Shown piece by piece: positions 1 through 8,048 of a stretch of 46,989 bases of DNA; positions within the stretch are counted from its first letter, which is position 1; each line of letters starts with the position of its first letter. The notes beneath the pieces were generated by a model that made no database searches, was not told the DNA's origin, and worked only from the letters and a program-made list of their open reading frames with translations. The DNA lies in assembly GCF_001999335.1 (NCBI RefSeq), contig NZ_MLHS01000020.1, forward strand, positions 1 through 46,989, written 5' to 3'. The DNA is from Rodentibacter sp. Ppn85 (GTDB taxonomy: Bacteria; Pseudomonadota; Gammaproteobacteria; Enterobacterales; Pasteurellaceae). The position numbers and the translations under genes are program-made.

Positions 1-362
1 CTAATCTACGTCAGCCCCAAAGCTTTTTTTATCTAAGGTTCTAACAAATTGTACACCTAAACTTTATTTGCAAAAAAATCACCAAATAAGCGGTTTGGGC
101 GGAGATCATAGGTTTCAATAAACAAGTGTGGTTATTTCCATAAATAAGATGAAAATGGTATTACTAGTACATTTTTTCTCTAATAGAAACAAACTTTTAG
201 AGATAGATTGTTTTTTTGTTAAAAAAATGTGAAACACTTCATGTTTTTGAAAGAAAACGATTGCGCATATTGGAACACAAGTATATTTTACTAAAGTTAT
301 TGCATAAAAATAACACAACATCTTATTAAATTTTCTACAATCCACGATAAGAGGGCTCTACA
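1..362. other. AT-rich intergenic region upstream of the TRAP operon
   Basis: No intact gene is visible. The last 100 bases should hold the promoter of the TRAP operon, but no strong -35/-10 pair stands out. A CRP-like half palindrome lies at 228-243. On the minus strand, positions 1-122 read as protein-like sequence in two frames separated by stops, possibly the decayed 3' end of a gene that enters the window from the left. Confidence 0.5.
228..243 (+). promoter_or_regulatory. Weak CRP-like site upstream of the TRAP receptor gene
   Basis: TGTGA, six bases, then TCATG; the consensus is TGTGA-N6-TCACA. The left half is perfect and the right half matches 3 of 5. It lies about 120 bases before the start of a carbon-substrate transporter, a plausible place for catabolite control. 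The match is weak and could be chance. Confidence 0.25.
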
Positions 363-1325
363 ATGAAAAAATATTCCACTCTTTCTCTTGCTGCAATGTT
401 AATAATGGGCGCATTCTCTGCTCAAGCAGCAGAAAAATTTGTAACTATCGGTACCGGCGGACAAACCGGCGTTTATTATGTGGTTGGTCAATCAATTTGC
501 CAATTAGTGAACCGTGATACGGCAAAAACCCAAATTAAATGTAATGCTCCCTCTACCGGTGCGTCTGTTGCCAATTTGAATGCAATTGCGGCAAATCAAA
601 TGGAAATGGGGATCGCCCAATCCGATTGGCAATATCACGCTTATAACGGCACCAGTTCATTTACAGGCAAGAAAAATGAGAAATTGCGTGCCGTTTTTTC
701 TATTCACCCTGAACCCTTTACGCTAATGGCTCGCGACGATTCAGGGATTCAAAAATTTGATGATTTAAAAGGAAAACGTGTCAATGTGGGCGATCCGGGT
801 TCCGGTACGCGTGCGACAATGAATGTGATTTTAGCCGCGAAAGGTTGGACAGATAAAGAATTTAAAGTCGCCTCAGAATTAAAACCGGCGGAAATGGCTT
901 CGGTAATGTGCGATAACAATTTGGATGCGATTACTTATAATGTAGGACATCCTAATGGGGCATTAAAAGAAGCCGCAGCCTCCTGTAACGCGCATTTAGT
1001 TCCTATTACCGGTAGTGAAATTGATAAATTGGTTGCCGATAATCCGTATTATGCTAAAGCAACAATCCCTGGAGGTTTATACAAAGGCACGGACAATCCT
1101 GTTGATACCTTTGGGGTTTATGCAACTTTAGTTACCTCCTCCGATGTAGATGCGGACAGTGTTTATGCAATTGTTAAAGCCGTTTTCGACAATTTTGATC
1201 GCTTTAAACGTCTCCATCCGGCATTTGCTCATTTAAAACAAGAAGATATGATAAAAAATGCGCTATCCGCACCGTTACATGAAGGCGCAGTGCGTTATTA
1301 CAAAGAAAAAGGCTGGTTAAAATAA
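363..1325 (+). CDS. TAXI-family TRAP transporter periplasmic substrate-binding protein
   Basis: This is a periplasmic receptor that captures a substrate, probably a small dicarboxylate or amino acid, and delivers it to the TRAP permease encoded next. The 320-residue protein starts with a signal peptide (basic MKK, hydrophobic stretch, cleavage probably after AQA at residue 22). It then shows the TAXI-family opening IGTGGQTGVYYVVG at about 29-42. The length fits the family (about 310-330). It is first in an operon of receptor, fused permease and Usp protein, with a hairpin just after its stop that could keep receptor mRNA above permease mRNA. The substrate cannot be read from sequence; some TAXI receptors are known to bind glutamate or glutamine. 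Family assignment is secure. Confidence 0.93.
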   Translation: MKKYSTLSLAAMLIMGAFSAQAAEKFVTIGTGGQTGVYYVVGQSICQLVNRDTAKTQIKCNAPSTGASVANLNAIAANQMEMGIAQSDWQYHAYNGTSSFTGKKNEKLRAVFSIHPEPFTLMARDDSGIQKFDDLKGKRVNVGDPGSGTRATMNVILAAKGWTDKEFKVASELKPAEMASVMCDNNLDAITYNVGHPNGALKEAAASCNAHLVPITGSEIDKLVADNPYYAKATIPGGLYKGTDNPVDTFGVYATLVTSSDVDADSVYAIVKAVFDNFDRFKRLHPAFAHLKQEDMIKNALSAPLHEGAVRYYKEKGWLK

Positions 1326-1342
1326 TCAAGCGTATTAAATTT

Positions 1343-1362
1343 AGGCAGGTTTTACCCTGCCT
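1343..1362 (+). terminator. Intra-operon hairpin between TRAP receptor and permease
   Basis: The perfect 7-bp stem AGGCAGG/CCTGCCT with a 6-base loop lies 17 bases after the receptor stop, followed by a T-rich but interrupted run. Binding-protein genes of ABC and TRAP operons often end in such hairpins, which stabilise the upstream message or partly terminate transcription. The permease RBS (GGAGG) starts about 30 bases later, so some read-through must occur. Confidence 0.6.
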
Positions 1363-1401
1363 TTCCTGTTTTAATCGGTAATATTTATTTTCGGAGGTTT
1401 T

Positions 1402-4035
1402 ATGTCGGTAAAATCTGAAAAATTGGATTATGACGATCTACAAGATATGGTTGCATCAAATGATGCGGGAGGACGAAATCCAAGAGGTTTAACCAAAAAT
1501 TTAATTATTGTTACGGCTATTTTGTGGTCAATATTCCAGCTTTATTACACCTCGCCCTTTCCATTTTGGTTACAAGAAATAATCCGCAGTTGGGGCTGGG
1601 AATGGAATGTGGTGGTTGACGATACAAAAGCGCGTTCCATTCACTTAGCTTTTGCGTTATTTCTGGCTTACCTGGCATTTCCTGCATTTGTAACTTCACC
1701 AAAACACCACGTTCCTTACCATGATTGGTTTTTTGCCGTTTTAGGCGCATTTTTAGGAGCATACTATATTTTCTTTTATGAGGGATTGGTTACCCGTTTC
1801 GGTGCACCCAATACACCAGATATTATCGCCGGTTGTTTAGGGATTATTTTATTACTGGAAGCTTGTCGGCGTAGTTTAGGGTTGCCTTTAGTCATTATCG
1901 CTTCCGTCTTTTTACTGTATAACTATTTAGGACAATTTTTACCGACAGACTGGATTATCAGCCACCGTTCAGGTTCACTTTCTCAAATAGTCAATCAGCA
2001 GTGGGTAACCACTGAGGGAGTATTTGGAGTTGCATTGGGCGTTTCCACGAAATATGTTTTTTTATTTGTATTATTCGGTGCATTACTGGACAAAGCAGGC
2101 GCAGGCAACTATTTTATAAAAACCGCTTTTGCCTATTTAGGTCATTTACGTGGCGGTCCGGCTAAAGCAGCCGTAGTATCCTCCGGCTTAACAGGATTAA
2201 TTTCCGGTTCGTCTATTGCCAATGTAGTAACGACGGGAACATTTACCATTCCAATGATGAAACGGGTCGGGTTTTCCGCCGAAAAAGCGGGAGCGGTTGA
2301 AGTCGCCTCCTCTGTAAACGGACAAATTATGCCACCTATAATGGGTGCTGCAGCCTTTTTGATGATTGAATATGTGAATATGCCGTACAGCCAATTAATC
2401 ACCCACGCGGCATTACCGGCATTAATTTCATATATTGCATTGGTTTATATCGTTCACTTGGAAGCCTTAAAAATGAATTTACAAGGTTTACCAAGAACCG
2501 ATCCACCCAATCCGATTTTAATCGTTTTATTAAAAATATTGACCGCACTTTTAGTTGTCATTGGCTTAACAGGCATGGTTCATTTTGGTTTAGGGTGGAT
2601 TAAAACCGTTGTACCGAATTATGCTTTCCTAATTGTTTGCGCATTGCTTACCGCGGTTTATTTATTACTTATCCGCCGAGTGGCAACATTTCCTGATTTG
2701 GAAGTCGATGATCCTAATGCGCCGATGGTCGCGCTGCCGTCAGCCAAACCGACGGTGAATGCAGGTCTGCATTTCCTCATTCCCGTCGTTGTATTAATTT
2801 GGTGTTTAATGGTAGAAATGTTGTCGCCAGGGCTCTCTGCATTTTGGGGAACAATGGCCCTTACAGTGATTTTACTCACACAAAAACCGTTACTACATTA
2901 TTTCCGTAAGCAACCGGTTAACCAATCGCTTTTTATTGAAGGTATAAAAACCTTAATCGACGGATTAGAAACTGGGGCAAGAAATATGATCGGTATAGGG
3001 ATTGCGACGGCAACCGCCGGAATTATCGTCGGAGTTGTATCTTTAACCGGCTTCGGCGTACAATTATCGGGGATTATTGAAGTGCTGTCGATGGGAAATG
3101 TTTTATTAATGCTGATTTTCGTCGCCATATTCAGTTTGATTTTAGGAATGGGATTGCCGACAACGGCTAACTATATTGTTGTTTCCTCACTAATGGCATT
3201 GGTTATTGTCGAGGTTGGCAAACAAAACGGACTGATTGTGCCACTCATTGCCGTACATTTATTCGTGTTCTATTTTGGCATTATGGCAGATGTAACCCCC
3301 CCTGTCGGATTAGCATCATTTGCCGCAGCCGCAGTTTCGGGCGGAAATCCGATAAAAACAGGAATGATCGCTTTCTTTTATAGCCTGCGTACGGCAATTC
3401 TCCCTTTCTTGTTTATTTTTAATACGGATTTATTGTTACTGGATGTCGGTTGGGCAAAAGGAACCCTTGTCGCCGTGGTTTCGACATTGGCTATATTGGC
3501 ATTTACCGCGGCAACGATGAATCATTTCTTTGTGAAAAACAAATGGTGGGAAACGGCACTATTAATTTTGGGCGCATTTTTCATTTTCCGACCGGGCTTT
3601 TTTATGGAGTTTGTTTCACCAACCTCTCATCATATTGAGCCATCATATTTAGTACAAGAGTTGGAAAAAACACCTGTCGGACAAAATCTGCTGCTCAAAG
3701 TGTCAGGAATGAATCCTTATGGTAAACAAATCGAATTCTACTCTCAGCTTTCCGTGCCACAGGGAGAAACAGGCGAACAACGTTTGCAAAACCTCGGTTT
3801 AACCTTATTGCATACGCAGGAAAAAATTGAGGTGGATGGAAAACAAATAGATAAAGTAGTGATTGATATGGTGGAAACGGACTCTCCGGCGGCAAAAGCA
3901 GGGTTAAATTGGGATCAAACCATTATTGATATTTATTTACCGCTTGTTTCATTGGAAAAAGAGTGGATGTTTATTCCGGGATTAATGATAATTTTCTTGG
4001 TTGGCTGGAATCAGCGGCGAAGAACAAAATCTTAA
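1402..4035 (+). CDS. TRAP transporter fused permease (DctQ-DctM, with C-terminal DUF3394)
   Basis: This inner-membrane, ion-driven permease works with the TAXI receptor encoded upstream. TAXI systems typically carry the small (4-TM) and large (12-TM) subunits as one polypeptide, as here: 877 residues with many hydrophobic segments from about residue 30 to 740. Landmarks of the large subunit include the glycine-rich stretch near residue 252 and the GMGLPTTANYIVVSS and ADVTPPVGLASF segments near 575-640. The last 150 residues are a soluble stretch with a PDZ-like phrase (VIDMVETDSPAAKAGL) followed by one more TM segment, as in DUF3394-bearing TRAP fusions. The start follows a strong GGAGG. A USS lies in the gene at 2542 and another just after it at 4040. 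Confidence 0.93.
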   Translation: MSVKSEKLDYDDLQDMVASNDAGGRNPRGLTKNLIIVTAILWSIFQLYYTSPFPFWLQEIIRSWGWEWNVVVDDTKARSIHLAFALFLAYLAFPAFVTSPKHHVPYHDWFFAVLGAFLGAYYIFFYEGLVTRFGAPNTPDIIAGCLGIILLLEACRRSLGLPLVIIASVFLLYNYLGQFLPTDWIISHRSGSLSQIVNQQWVTTEGVFGVALGVSTKYVFLFVLFGALLDKAGAGNYFIKTAFAYLGHLRGGPAKAAVVSSGLTGLISGSSIANVVTTGTFTIPMMKRVGFSAEKAGAVEVASSVNGQIMPPIMGAAAFLMIEYVNMPYSQLITHAALPALISYIALVYIVHLEALKMNLQGLPRTDPPNPILIVLLKILTALLVVIGLTGMVHFGLGWIKTVVPNYAFLIVCALLTAVYLLLIRRVATFPDLEVDDPNAPMVALPSAKPTVNAGLHFLIPVVVLIWCLMVEMLSPGLSAFWGTMALTVILLTQKPLLHYFRKQPVNQSLFIEGIKTLIDGLETGARNMIGIGIATATAGIIVGVVSLTGFGVQLSGIIEVLSMGNVLLMLIFVAIFSLILGMGLPTTANYIVVSSLMALVIVEVGKQNGLIVPLIAVHLFVFYFGIMADVTPPVGLASFAAAAVSGGNPIKTGMIAFFYSLRTAILPFLFIFNTDLLLLDVGWAKGTLVAVVSTLAILAFTAATMNHFFVKNKWWETALLILGAFFIFRPGFFMEFVSPTSHHIEPSYLVQELEKTPVGQNLLLKVSGMNPYGKQIEFYSQLSVPQGETGEQRLQNLGLTLLHTQEKIEVDGKQIDKVVIDMVETDSPAAKAGLNWDQTIIDIYLPLVSLEKEWMFIPGLMIIFLVGWNQRRRTKS

Positions 4036-4108
4036 TAGAAAGTGCGGTCATTTTTTGAATATGTTTCGATTAAGATTAAAAATGCTCTACTGATGAAAAG
4101 GATAAATT

Positions 4109-4534
4109 ATGTATAACAAATTACTACTAGCCATTGATCTGAATAATCCAAAAGGTTCAGAAAAAGTGGTTAAGACTGCATTACGTTTGGCTGAACATCA
4201 CCCCAATGCACTATTTCGTGTTGTTACCATTGTCGAACCGGTGGATGATAGCTTTATTTCTGCTTTCTTACCGAAAAATTTTGACAAATCCTTAATTGCG
4301 GAAGTAAACAAAGCACTGCACGATTTTACCGCCAAACATTTTCCAACAAATGCTAAGGTGCAACATATCGTAGCACACGGTACAATTTATGAGGAAATTA
4401 ATCGAATTGCAGAAGAAAAATCGGTAGATTTAATCATTATGCTTGCCAGTAGTAAACCTCAATCTAAGGGTCTAAGCAATAATACTCGGCGAGTAGCTAA
4501 ATATGGGAATAAACCGATATTGATTTTAAAATAA
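4109..4534 (+). CDS. Universal stress protein (UspA) family, TRAP-associated
   Basis: This small cytoplasmic protein of 141 residues has a single Usp fold: the N-terminal strand YNKLLLAIDL, the middle AHGTIYEEINRIAEEKSVDLIIM, and the C-terminal strand PILILK. Usp genes often ride with TRAP operons; in Halomonas, TeaD is a Usp that regulates the TeaABC ectoine transporter. A similar modulatory role here is inferred from context. The segment after DLIIMLASS is where ATP-binding Usps carry a glycine-rich loop (G-x2-G-x9-G-S/T). Here it reads SKPQSKGLSNNTRRV, so nucleotide binding is doubtful. It lies 73 bases after the permease and has its own RBS (AAGGA). It is followed by a terminator shared with the converging ggt gene. 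Confidence 0.88.
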   Translation: MYNKLLLAIDLNNPKGSEKVVKTALRLAEHHPNALFRVVTIVEPVDDSFISAFLPKNFDKSLIAEVNKALHDFTAKHFPTNAKVQHIVAHGTIYEEINRIAEEKSVDLIIMLASSKPQSKGLSNNTRRVAKYGNKPILILK

Positions 4535-4535
4535 C

Positions 4536-4573
4536 AAAAATCCCTGCCTAAAATACTAAAGCAGGGATTTTTA
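4536..4573. terminator. Bidirectional terminator between usp and ggt
   Basis: AAAAATCCCTGC (4536-4547) pairs with GCAGGGATTTTT (4561-4572). A-runs on one side and T-runs on the other let it end both the TRAP operon and the converging ggt gene. Confidence 0.85.
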
Positions 4574-4579
4574 TATTCA

Positions 4580-6337
4580 TTAAAACCCTAATGTTTCCCC
4601 ATCAGGATTACGAGGGTCTGAATAGCCGTAGAATCCGCCATCGCGAGCTTGAATAATTTGCACTCGTCCCATTGGTGCTTTTAGTTTGATTTTATGCCCT
4701 TTAGCCGTAAGTAATGCTAAGGTATCAGGACTAATACCTTCCTCAATTCGTAATTCATCCGGTAACCATTGATGATGAATTCTTGGTGCAACAATCGCTT
4801 CCGCAGGGTTCATATTATGATCAATAGTATTAGAAATACTTTGTAGAACTGTCGTGATAATTCGTGCGCCACCCGGACTACCTGTTACTAGCCAAGGTTT
4901 ATTATCTTTTAAGACTATAGTCGGCGTCATTGACGAAAGAGGACGTTTTTTAGCTTCAATTGCATTTGCATCACCGCCGATTAATCCGAATGCATTGGCT
5001 ACTCCGGATTTAGCGGAAAAATCATCCATTTCATTGTTCAATAAAATACCTGTTCCTTCAGCAACAATACCACTACCAAAATTCAGATTTAACGTATAAG
5101 TAACAGCGACTGCATTACCTGCATTATCCATAACCGAATAGTGTGTGGTTTGATCACTTTCATAAGGTTGAGGTTTACCGGGCTTAATTTCCGTTGCAGT
5201 ACGGGCATAATCTTCCTTAATGTTTTGAATCAAGGATTTAGCATAATTTTTAGAAGTTAAACCGGATATAGGAATCTTTACAAAATCCGGATCACCAAGA
5301 TATTCGGAACGATCCGCATAAGCCAATTTCATCGATTCAGCTAAATAATGAATAGTTTTTGCACTGTTTGCGCCGAATTCATTAAGCGGATAATTTTCTA
5401 ACATATTAAATAATTGTACTAAATGGATACCGCCCGAGCTTGGTGGCGGCATAGTTACGACCTTATAACCGCGATAATTTCCCACTATCGGCTGGCGCTC
5501 AATCGCTTTATAATTGCGCATATCTTCAAGGTTGATTAAACCGTGATGTTGCTTCATTTCTTGTACGATTTTTTCCGCAATTTCTCCCTCATAAAAGGCC
5601 TTAGCACCTTCTTTAGCAATGAGTTTTAAAGAATTAGCCAAATCTTTTTGGACTAGCTGTTCGCCAGCTGCTAAAGTGCGGTCGTTTTTAAAGAAGATTT
5701 TACGACTGCTCTGCCATTTACCTAACACATCTTTCTCCGTATCAAGTAAATTAGCAAGTGTTTGGCTAATTGGAAAACCTTCCTCCGCCAACTTGATTGC
5801 CGGCTCTAACACTTTATGCAAAGGCATTGTTCCCCATTTTTTTAAAGCTAGCTCCATGCCGGCTACCGTACCCGGTACGCCGACGGCAAAATGTGTAAAC
5901 AATGATTTTCCATCTTCAACTTGCCCATTTGCATCCAAATACATATCACGAGAGGCTTTTAATGGTGCCATTTCTCTAAAATCAAGGGCTAAATCCTCCC
6001 CTGTTTTCCCATTATGCAATACCATAAAACCTCCGCCGCCGATATTACCGGCATTCGGTAGTACCACGGCTAATGCAAACCCGACCGCAACTGCAGCGTC
6101 TACTGCATTACCGCCCTGTTTCAGTATTTCAACACCGACTTGAGTCGCAATAGCCTGTTCAGAAGCTACCATTCCATTTTTCGCATAGATAGGTTGAAAA
6201 ATATCGGTACTGCTATCATAGCGTGCGGCAGCGGTATTTGTGGTTAGCGCAGAGTTACTTGCCCAACTGACTTGAGAAAGACTGATTACAGAAGTAAATA
6301 GCCCGGCAAGCAATATTTTTTTGAACTGCATTTGCAT
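4580..6337 (-). CDS. ggt: Gamma-glutamyltransferase (glutathione hydrolase), periplasmic
   Basis: Ggt cleaves the gamma-glutamyl bond of glutathione and related peptides, releasing glutamate and Cys-Gly, or transfers the glutamyl group. The 585-residue precursor has a signal peptide (to about residue 26, ending near VSWA). It carries the autoprocessing site DQTTHYS; by analogy with E. coli Thr391, the nucleophile and new N-terminus is the first Thr, residue 397. Other family marks are GGGGFMVLH near 99, the small-subunit segments NNEMDDFS and RPLSSMTPTI, and the SPGGARIITTV loop. The start follows AGGAG. A 19-bp perfect inverted repeat lies just upstream of the RBS. A USS lies inside at 5674. 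The gene converges on the TAXI TRAP operon, suggesting (not proving) linked glutamate scavenging. Confidence 0.96.
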   Translation of the reverse strand: MQMQFKKILLAGLFTSVISLSQVSWASNSALTTNTAAARYDSSTDIFQPIYAKNGMVASEQAIATQVGVEILKQGGNAVDAAVAVGFALAVVLPNAGNIGGGGFMVLHNGKTGEDLALDFREMAPLKASRDMYLDANGQVEDGKSLFTHFAVGVPGTVAGMELALKKWGTMPLHKVLEPAIKLAEEGFPISQTLANLLDTEKDVLGKWQSSRKIFFKNDRTLAAGEQLVQKDLANSLKLIAKEGAKAFYEGEIAEKIVQEMKQHHGLINLEDMRNYKAIERQPIVGNYRGYKVVTMPPPSSGGIHLVQLFNMLENYPLNEFGANSAKTIHYLAESMKLAYADRSEYLGDPDFVKIPISGLTSKNYAKSLIQNIKEDYARTATEIKPGKPQPYESDQTTHYSVMDNAGNAVAVTYTLNLNFGSGIVAEGTGILLNNEMDDFSAKSGVANAFGLIGGDANAIEAKKRPLSSMTPTIVLKDNKPWLVTGSPGGARIITTVLQSISNTIDHNMNPAEAIVAPRIHHQWLPDELRIEEGISPDTLALLTAKGHKIKLKAPMGRVQIIQARDGGFYGYSDPRNPDGETLGF

Positions 6338-6351
6338 ATTTTATCTCCTTT

Positions 6352-6370
6352 TTGATGAATAATTCATCAA
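6352..6370. promoter_or_regulatory. Perfect inverted repeat in the ggt leader
   Basis: TTGATGAATAATTCATCAA has 9-bp arms around one central base. It sits 2 bases upstream of the ggt Shine-Dalgarno sequence (minus-strand AGGAG). Its placement suits a repressor operator or a small RNA structure near the RBS. I do not recognise the regulator: the TGAAT/ATTCA halves recall ArgR boxes, but the spacing is wrong. Confidence 0.4.
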
Positions 6371-6498
6371 TAAGACTATGCTTTTATTTACCCAAATACA
6401 ATAAAAATTTCACGCAATATTAACAAGTATAAGAGAATAAACGTTGAGAAGAGAGTTATTATAAAAGCTTGTGATCCCCCAGATAATTGATAAATTTT

Positions 6499-6822
6499 TT
6501 GTTTAGGGTAAAGTGTCCAAATGAGAAACAATGAAGCCTGATAGCATTATTTATAGGGATTTCCATCGAAGGTATGATGTGCTTAACATGGGAAAATTTA
6601 ACCATTTTCGCATTAATCGCAACATACACTTTGTCGAAAACAGAATCACATTAAAACAGGATTAATAATTTTTAGCATCAAGCAGAACTGCATTTAAAGA
6701 AGTTTAAAGGTATTCTCAAATCTCATTTTGAGTATATGTGATGGAGTGTGAACAGCATGCTAACAATAGGGACTTAAACTACTAGTTAATAGAAATTTAT
6801 TTTAGTCGTTCAAGACAGTCCC
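6499..6822 (+). pseudogene. Decayed IS1016-like (IS1595 family) transposase, C-terminal remnant
   Basis: Fragments in three frames line up, in order, with the end of IS1016-type transposases. These are a degenerate GKV segment near 6509, then KPDSIIYRDFHRRYDVL and GKFNHFRINRNIHFVENR (6534-6641). After a frame change comes HQAELHLKKFKGI near 6677-6715, then MECE-HANNRDL near 6740-6773. Family members read roughly PDSIVYTDxxRSYDVLD, HFRINHS, NHINGIENFWNQAKRHLRKFNGI and KECEWRFNN. Stops and frameshifts show the gene is dead. The likely right end is TTCAAGACAGTCCC, ending at 6822. I see no left end and no target duplication. Confidence 0.75.
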
Positions 6823-6883
6823 TATTTTAAAGTTATAAGTAATGCAAAAACGCATTAAATTTTAACCGCACTTTTATTTGTTA

Positions 6884-7897
6884 CTAGCTTCTCAAAATAT
6901 TATAAATTTCGAAATCTTTGCGATCCAAATAATGAGTAGACTGAATTTTACGAATAGTGCGTGATTTCCCCCTAATTAATAGGGTTTCAGTTGTAGCAAG
7001 ATTGCCTCGACGGGAAATTCCTTTAAGTAATTCGCCATGGGTAATACCGGTGGCGGCAAACACTAGATTATCATCACGCACAAGATCTTCTAATTTTAAT
7101 ATTTCATTCACTTTAACGCCTAATTCTTCACAACGTTGGATTTCTTCCGCTGCAATTTTTCTATTTTCCTCCGTATCGCCTTTTACTTCATTACGAGGAA
7201 TTAAACGTGCTTGCATATCGCCGCCTAATGCTCGAACTGCCGCTGCAGTAGCAACGCCTTCCGGCGCACCGCCAATACCATAAACCATATCGACTTCGGC
7301 ATCAGGCAAGCAACACAAAACAGAAGCGGCAATATCCCCATCGGGAATAGCCATAACCCGAATTCCTAAATTATACATTTGTTGGATAACTGCATCATGA
7401 CGGGGCTTGGCTAATACCATTACAGTTAAATCGGATAAGGATTTTCCTAAGCGTGAAGCGGTACGACGAAGATTTTTTTCAATAGGTAAACTGAGATCAA
7501 TCATTCCTTTGACTTCCGGTCCTACCACTATTTTTTCCATATACATATCCGGTGCTTTTAAGAAAGTTCGTTTTCCGCCTGCGGCGAGCACAGAAATAGC
7601 GTTGGATTGTCCCATTGCCGTCATACGCGTACCATCAATCGGATCAACGGCGATAGAAATAAGCTCTCCATTACCCGAACCGACTTTTTCACCAATATAC
7701 AACATCGGAGCTTTATCAATTTCACCTTCTCCTATAACAATCTCACCGTCCATATGAATAAGATTCAGCATATATCGCATTGCTTTTACCGCTGCTTCAT
7801 CGGCTGCGTGTTTATTGCCACGTCCAAGCCAAGTGTAAGCCGCTAATGCCGCAGCTTCCGTTACACGAGAAAATTCAATAGCCAGTGCACGATTCAT
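6884..7897 (-). CDS. glpX: Fructose-1,6-bisphosphatase, class II
   Basis: This enzyme hydrolyses fructose-1,6-bisphosphate to fructose-6-phosphate in gluconeogenesis (cytoplasmic, Mn2+ dependent in this class). At 337 residues it matches the family. Metal and substrate motifs are visible: GEGEID (56-61), DPIDGT (85-90), PDGDIAASV in the middle and GIGGAPEGVATAAA after it. The start follows a good RBS (TGGAGAT). The order glpX-zapB-mioC is shared with H. influenzae. The intergenic space towards zapB carries a perfect PurR-like palindrome 48 bases from the glpX start, so control by a LacI/PurR-family repressor is plausible. A USS lies at 6865, just past the 3' end. Confidence 0.96.
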   Translation of the reverse strand: MNRALAIEFSRVTEAAALAAYTWLGRGNKHAADEAAVKAMRYMLNLIHMDGEIVIGEGEIDKAPMLYIGEKVGSGNGELISIAVDPIDGTRMTAMGQSNAISVLAAGGKRTFLKAPDMYMEKIVVGPEVKGMIDLSLPIEKNLRRTASRLGKSLSDLTVMVLAKPRHDAVIQQMYNLGIRVMAIPDGDIAASVLCCLPDAEVDMVYGIGGAPEGVATAAAVRALGGDMQARLIPRNEVKGDTEENRKIAAEEIQRCEELGVKVNEILKLEDLVRDDNLVFAATGITHGELLKGISRRGNLATTETLLIRGKSRTIRKIQSTHYLDRKDFEIYNILRS

Positions 7898-7944
7898 TTT
7901 TTATCTCCAATTGTGTTCCAAGCAAAAAATCGCATTATTCTAGC

Positions 7945-7966
7945 ATTATGCAAACGTTTGCATAAT
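7945..7966. promoter_or_regulatory. Perfect PurR/LacI-family palindrome between glpX and zapB
   Basis: TTATGCAAACGTTTGCATAA is the inner 20 bp of a 22-bp perfect palindrome. Its core GCAAACGTTTGC equals the PurR operator core (consensus ACGCAAACGTTTGCGT). It lies between divergent glpX and zapB. Identity as a LacI-family operator is strong. PurR itself is the best guess, but another family member is possible. Confidence 0.7.
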
Positions 7967-8048
7967 AAATTTTTATGGTAGGCTTTAAAAAGAAAAATGA
8001 AGTGGGTACAATAGGGCTGTTTCAGATGTTATTTAAAAGGAAATTACT

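Noticed and set aside
115-345. 76-residue open frame on the minus strand upstream of the TRAP receptor
   Set aside because: Low-complexity Phe/Lys/Ile composition from AT-rich DNA, no RBS, and it runs against the promoter region of the TRAP operon.
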